Shown piece after piece: positions 63,698 through 64,000 of a DNA stretch of 64,000 nucleotides. Origin of the DNA: Ralstonia sp. UNC404CL21Col (GTDB lineage Bacteria > Pseudomonadota > Gammaproteobacteria > Burkholderiales > Burkholderiaceae); NCBI RefSeq assembly GCF_000620465.1, contig NZ_JIBE01000004.1, forward strand, positions 930,001 through 994,000, read 5' to 3'. Below the pieces are notes generated by a model. That model saw only the letters and a program-made list of their open reading frames with translations, had not been told where the DNA came from and ran no database searches. Both the position numbers and the translations under genes were made by a program. How positions within the stretch are numbered: the first letter of the stretch is position 1; each line of letters opens with the position of its first letter.

Positions 63698-64000
63698 TCA
63701 GCCCGTCGACAGCTCGTCGGCGCTGACAAACAATCCCTTGCCGCGCGATTTGGCTTCATACAGCGCCTCATCGGCGGCTTCGAAGACAGCGCTTTGCGCC
63801 AACGTACGCGCGTCGAAAGTCGCGATCCCGATGCTCGCACCGACCTGCACCATCGCCTCGCGCAAGCGAAACGGCTTGTTGCATGCGGAGAGGATATTGG
63901 CCGCAACCGTCTTCGCGTCGTCCGGGTGCGACAGGTGCTCCAGGATGACGGCGAACTCGTCGCCGCCAAAGCGCGCCACGCCGTCGTACGGGCGCACCGC
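63698..64000 (-). CDS. GGDEF domain protein, C-terminal part (cut by window edge)
   Basis: The last 100 residues of a protein that continues to the right. It has the intact active loop GGDEF in RFGGDEFAVILEHLSHPDDAK and the family ending ASIGIATFDARTLAQSAVFEAADEALYEAKSRGKG. It should be a diguanylate cyclase or a GGDEF-EAL protein with reversed order excluded, since GGDEF is C-terminal. Sensory part is not visible. Confidence 0.9.
   Translation of the reverse strand, partial: AVRPYDGVARFGGDEFAVILEHLSHPDDAKTVAANILSACNKPFRLREAMVQVGASIGIATFDARTLAQSAVFEAADEALYEAKSRGKGLFVSADELSTG

Overview
The window is GC-rich proteobacterial DNA (codon third positions mostly G/C, densely packed operons, long shadow ORFs on opposite strands). 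It most likely comes from the Ralstonia pickettii group. The best single marker is a chromosomal class D beta-lactamase of the OXA-22 type (30536-31363). The two LIV-type ABC operons, CoA-dependent aromatic catabolism genes, PiuC/siderophore-receptor pair and Burkholderiales-style regulators also fit. Assignment is from recognition of protein families, not from a database search.

Layout. 1-640: a TATAAT promoter with a structured leader reading left out of the window, then an array of degenerate 21-bp repeats. 638-2426: PhnD-like binding protein and fatty acid desaturase, overlapping. 2752-8930 (+) and 9074-18795 (-): a divergent catabolic block. The + strand carries an aromatic-acid-like ABC transporter (binding protein, fused LivH-LivM permease, LivG, LivF) with OsmC and VOC proteins. 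The - strand carries a CoA ligase, acyl-CoA dehydrogenase, enoyl-CoA hydratase, SDR, MarR, thioesterase, RidA and a two-domain flavin monooxygenase/old-yellow-enzyme fusion. This is best read as aerobic CoA-dependent breakdown of 2-aminobenzoate (anthranilate) or a related hydroxybenzoate. 18893-25544: AraC-type regulator, DUF2076 protein, a second copy of the leader-plus-repeat cassette driving a 117-residue unknown protein, and two sensor kinases. 25642-27329: Na+/monocarboxylate symporter plus DUF3311. 27330-28285: a long AT-rich gap with an orphan terminator. 28286-31692: MFS pump/ArsR pair, OXA beta-lactamase, tRNA-Leu(CAG).

31761-43689 looks like the most novel system. A diguanylate cyclase is followed by a synthase-dependent exopolysaccharide locus: GH18-like lipoprotein, processive family-2 glycosyltransferase, a secreted coiled-coil protein, a membrane-fusion-like protein and a UDP-sugar dehydrogenase. 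Next come a 7TM sensor kinase/LuxR-type regulator pair and an orphan APS kinase (cysC). A 20-bp palindrome (TGTAG-N10-CTACA type) occurs three times here. Two copies sit 21-22 bp upstream of the -10 boxes of the regulator gene and cysC, so I infer that the regulator controls both.

43876-51215: D-amino-acid-type PLP enzyme, HAD, LysR, proline iminopeptidase, TetR, a rifampicin-phosphotransferase-like enzyme and a 48-residue small protein. 51300-54392: iron uptake (PiuC, TonB siderophore receptor, Fur box). 54548-58525: ClC channel, YciI, quinone oxidoreductase and LysR. A 20-bp element (AAAGCGTACCCRTTTCTGCG) is repeated six times between 54.5 and 63.7 kb. 58634-63252: livK-H-M-G-F operon with an attenuator-like hairpin after livK. 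63698-64000: C-terminal end of a GGDEF protein running off the window.

No CRISPR array, insertion sequence, rRNA or prophage gene block was seen.
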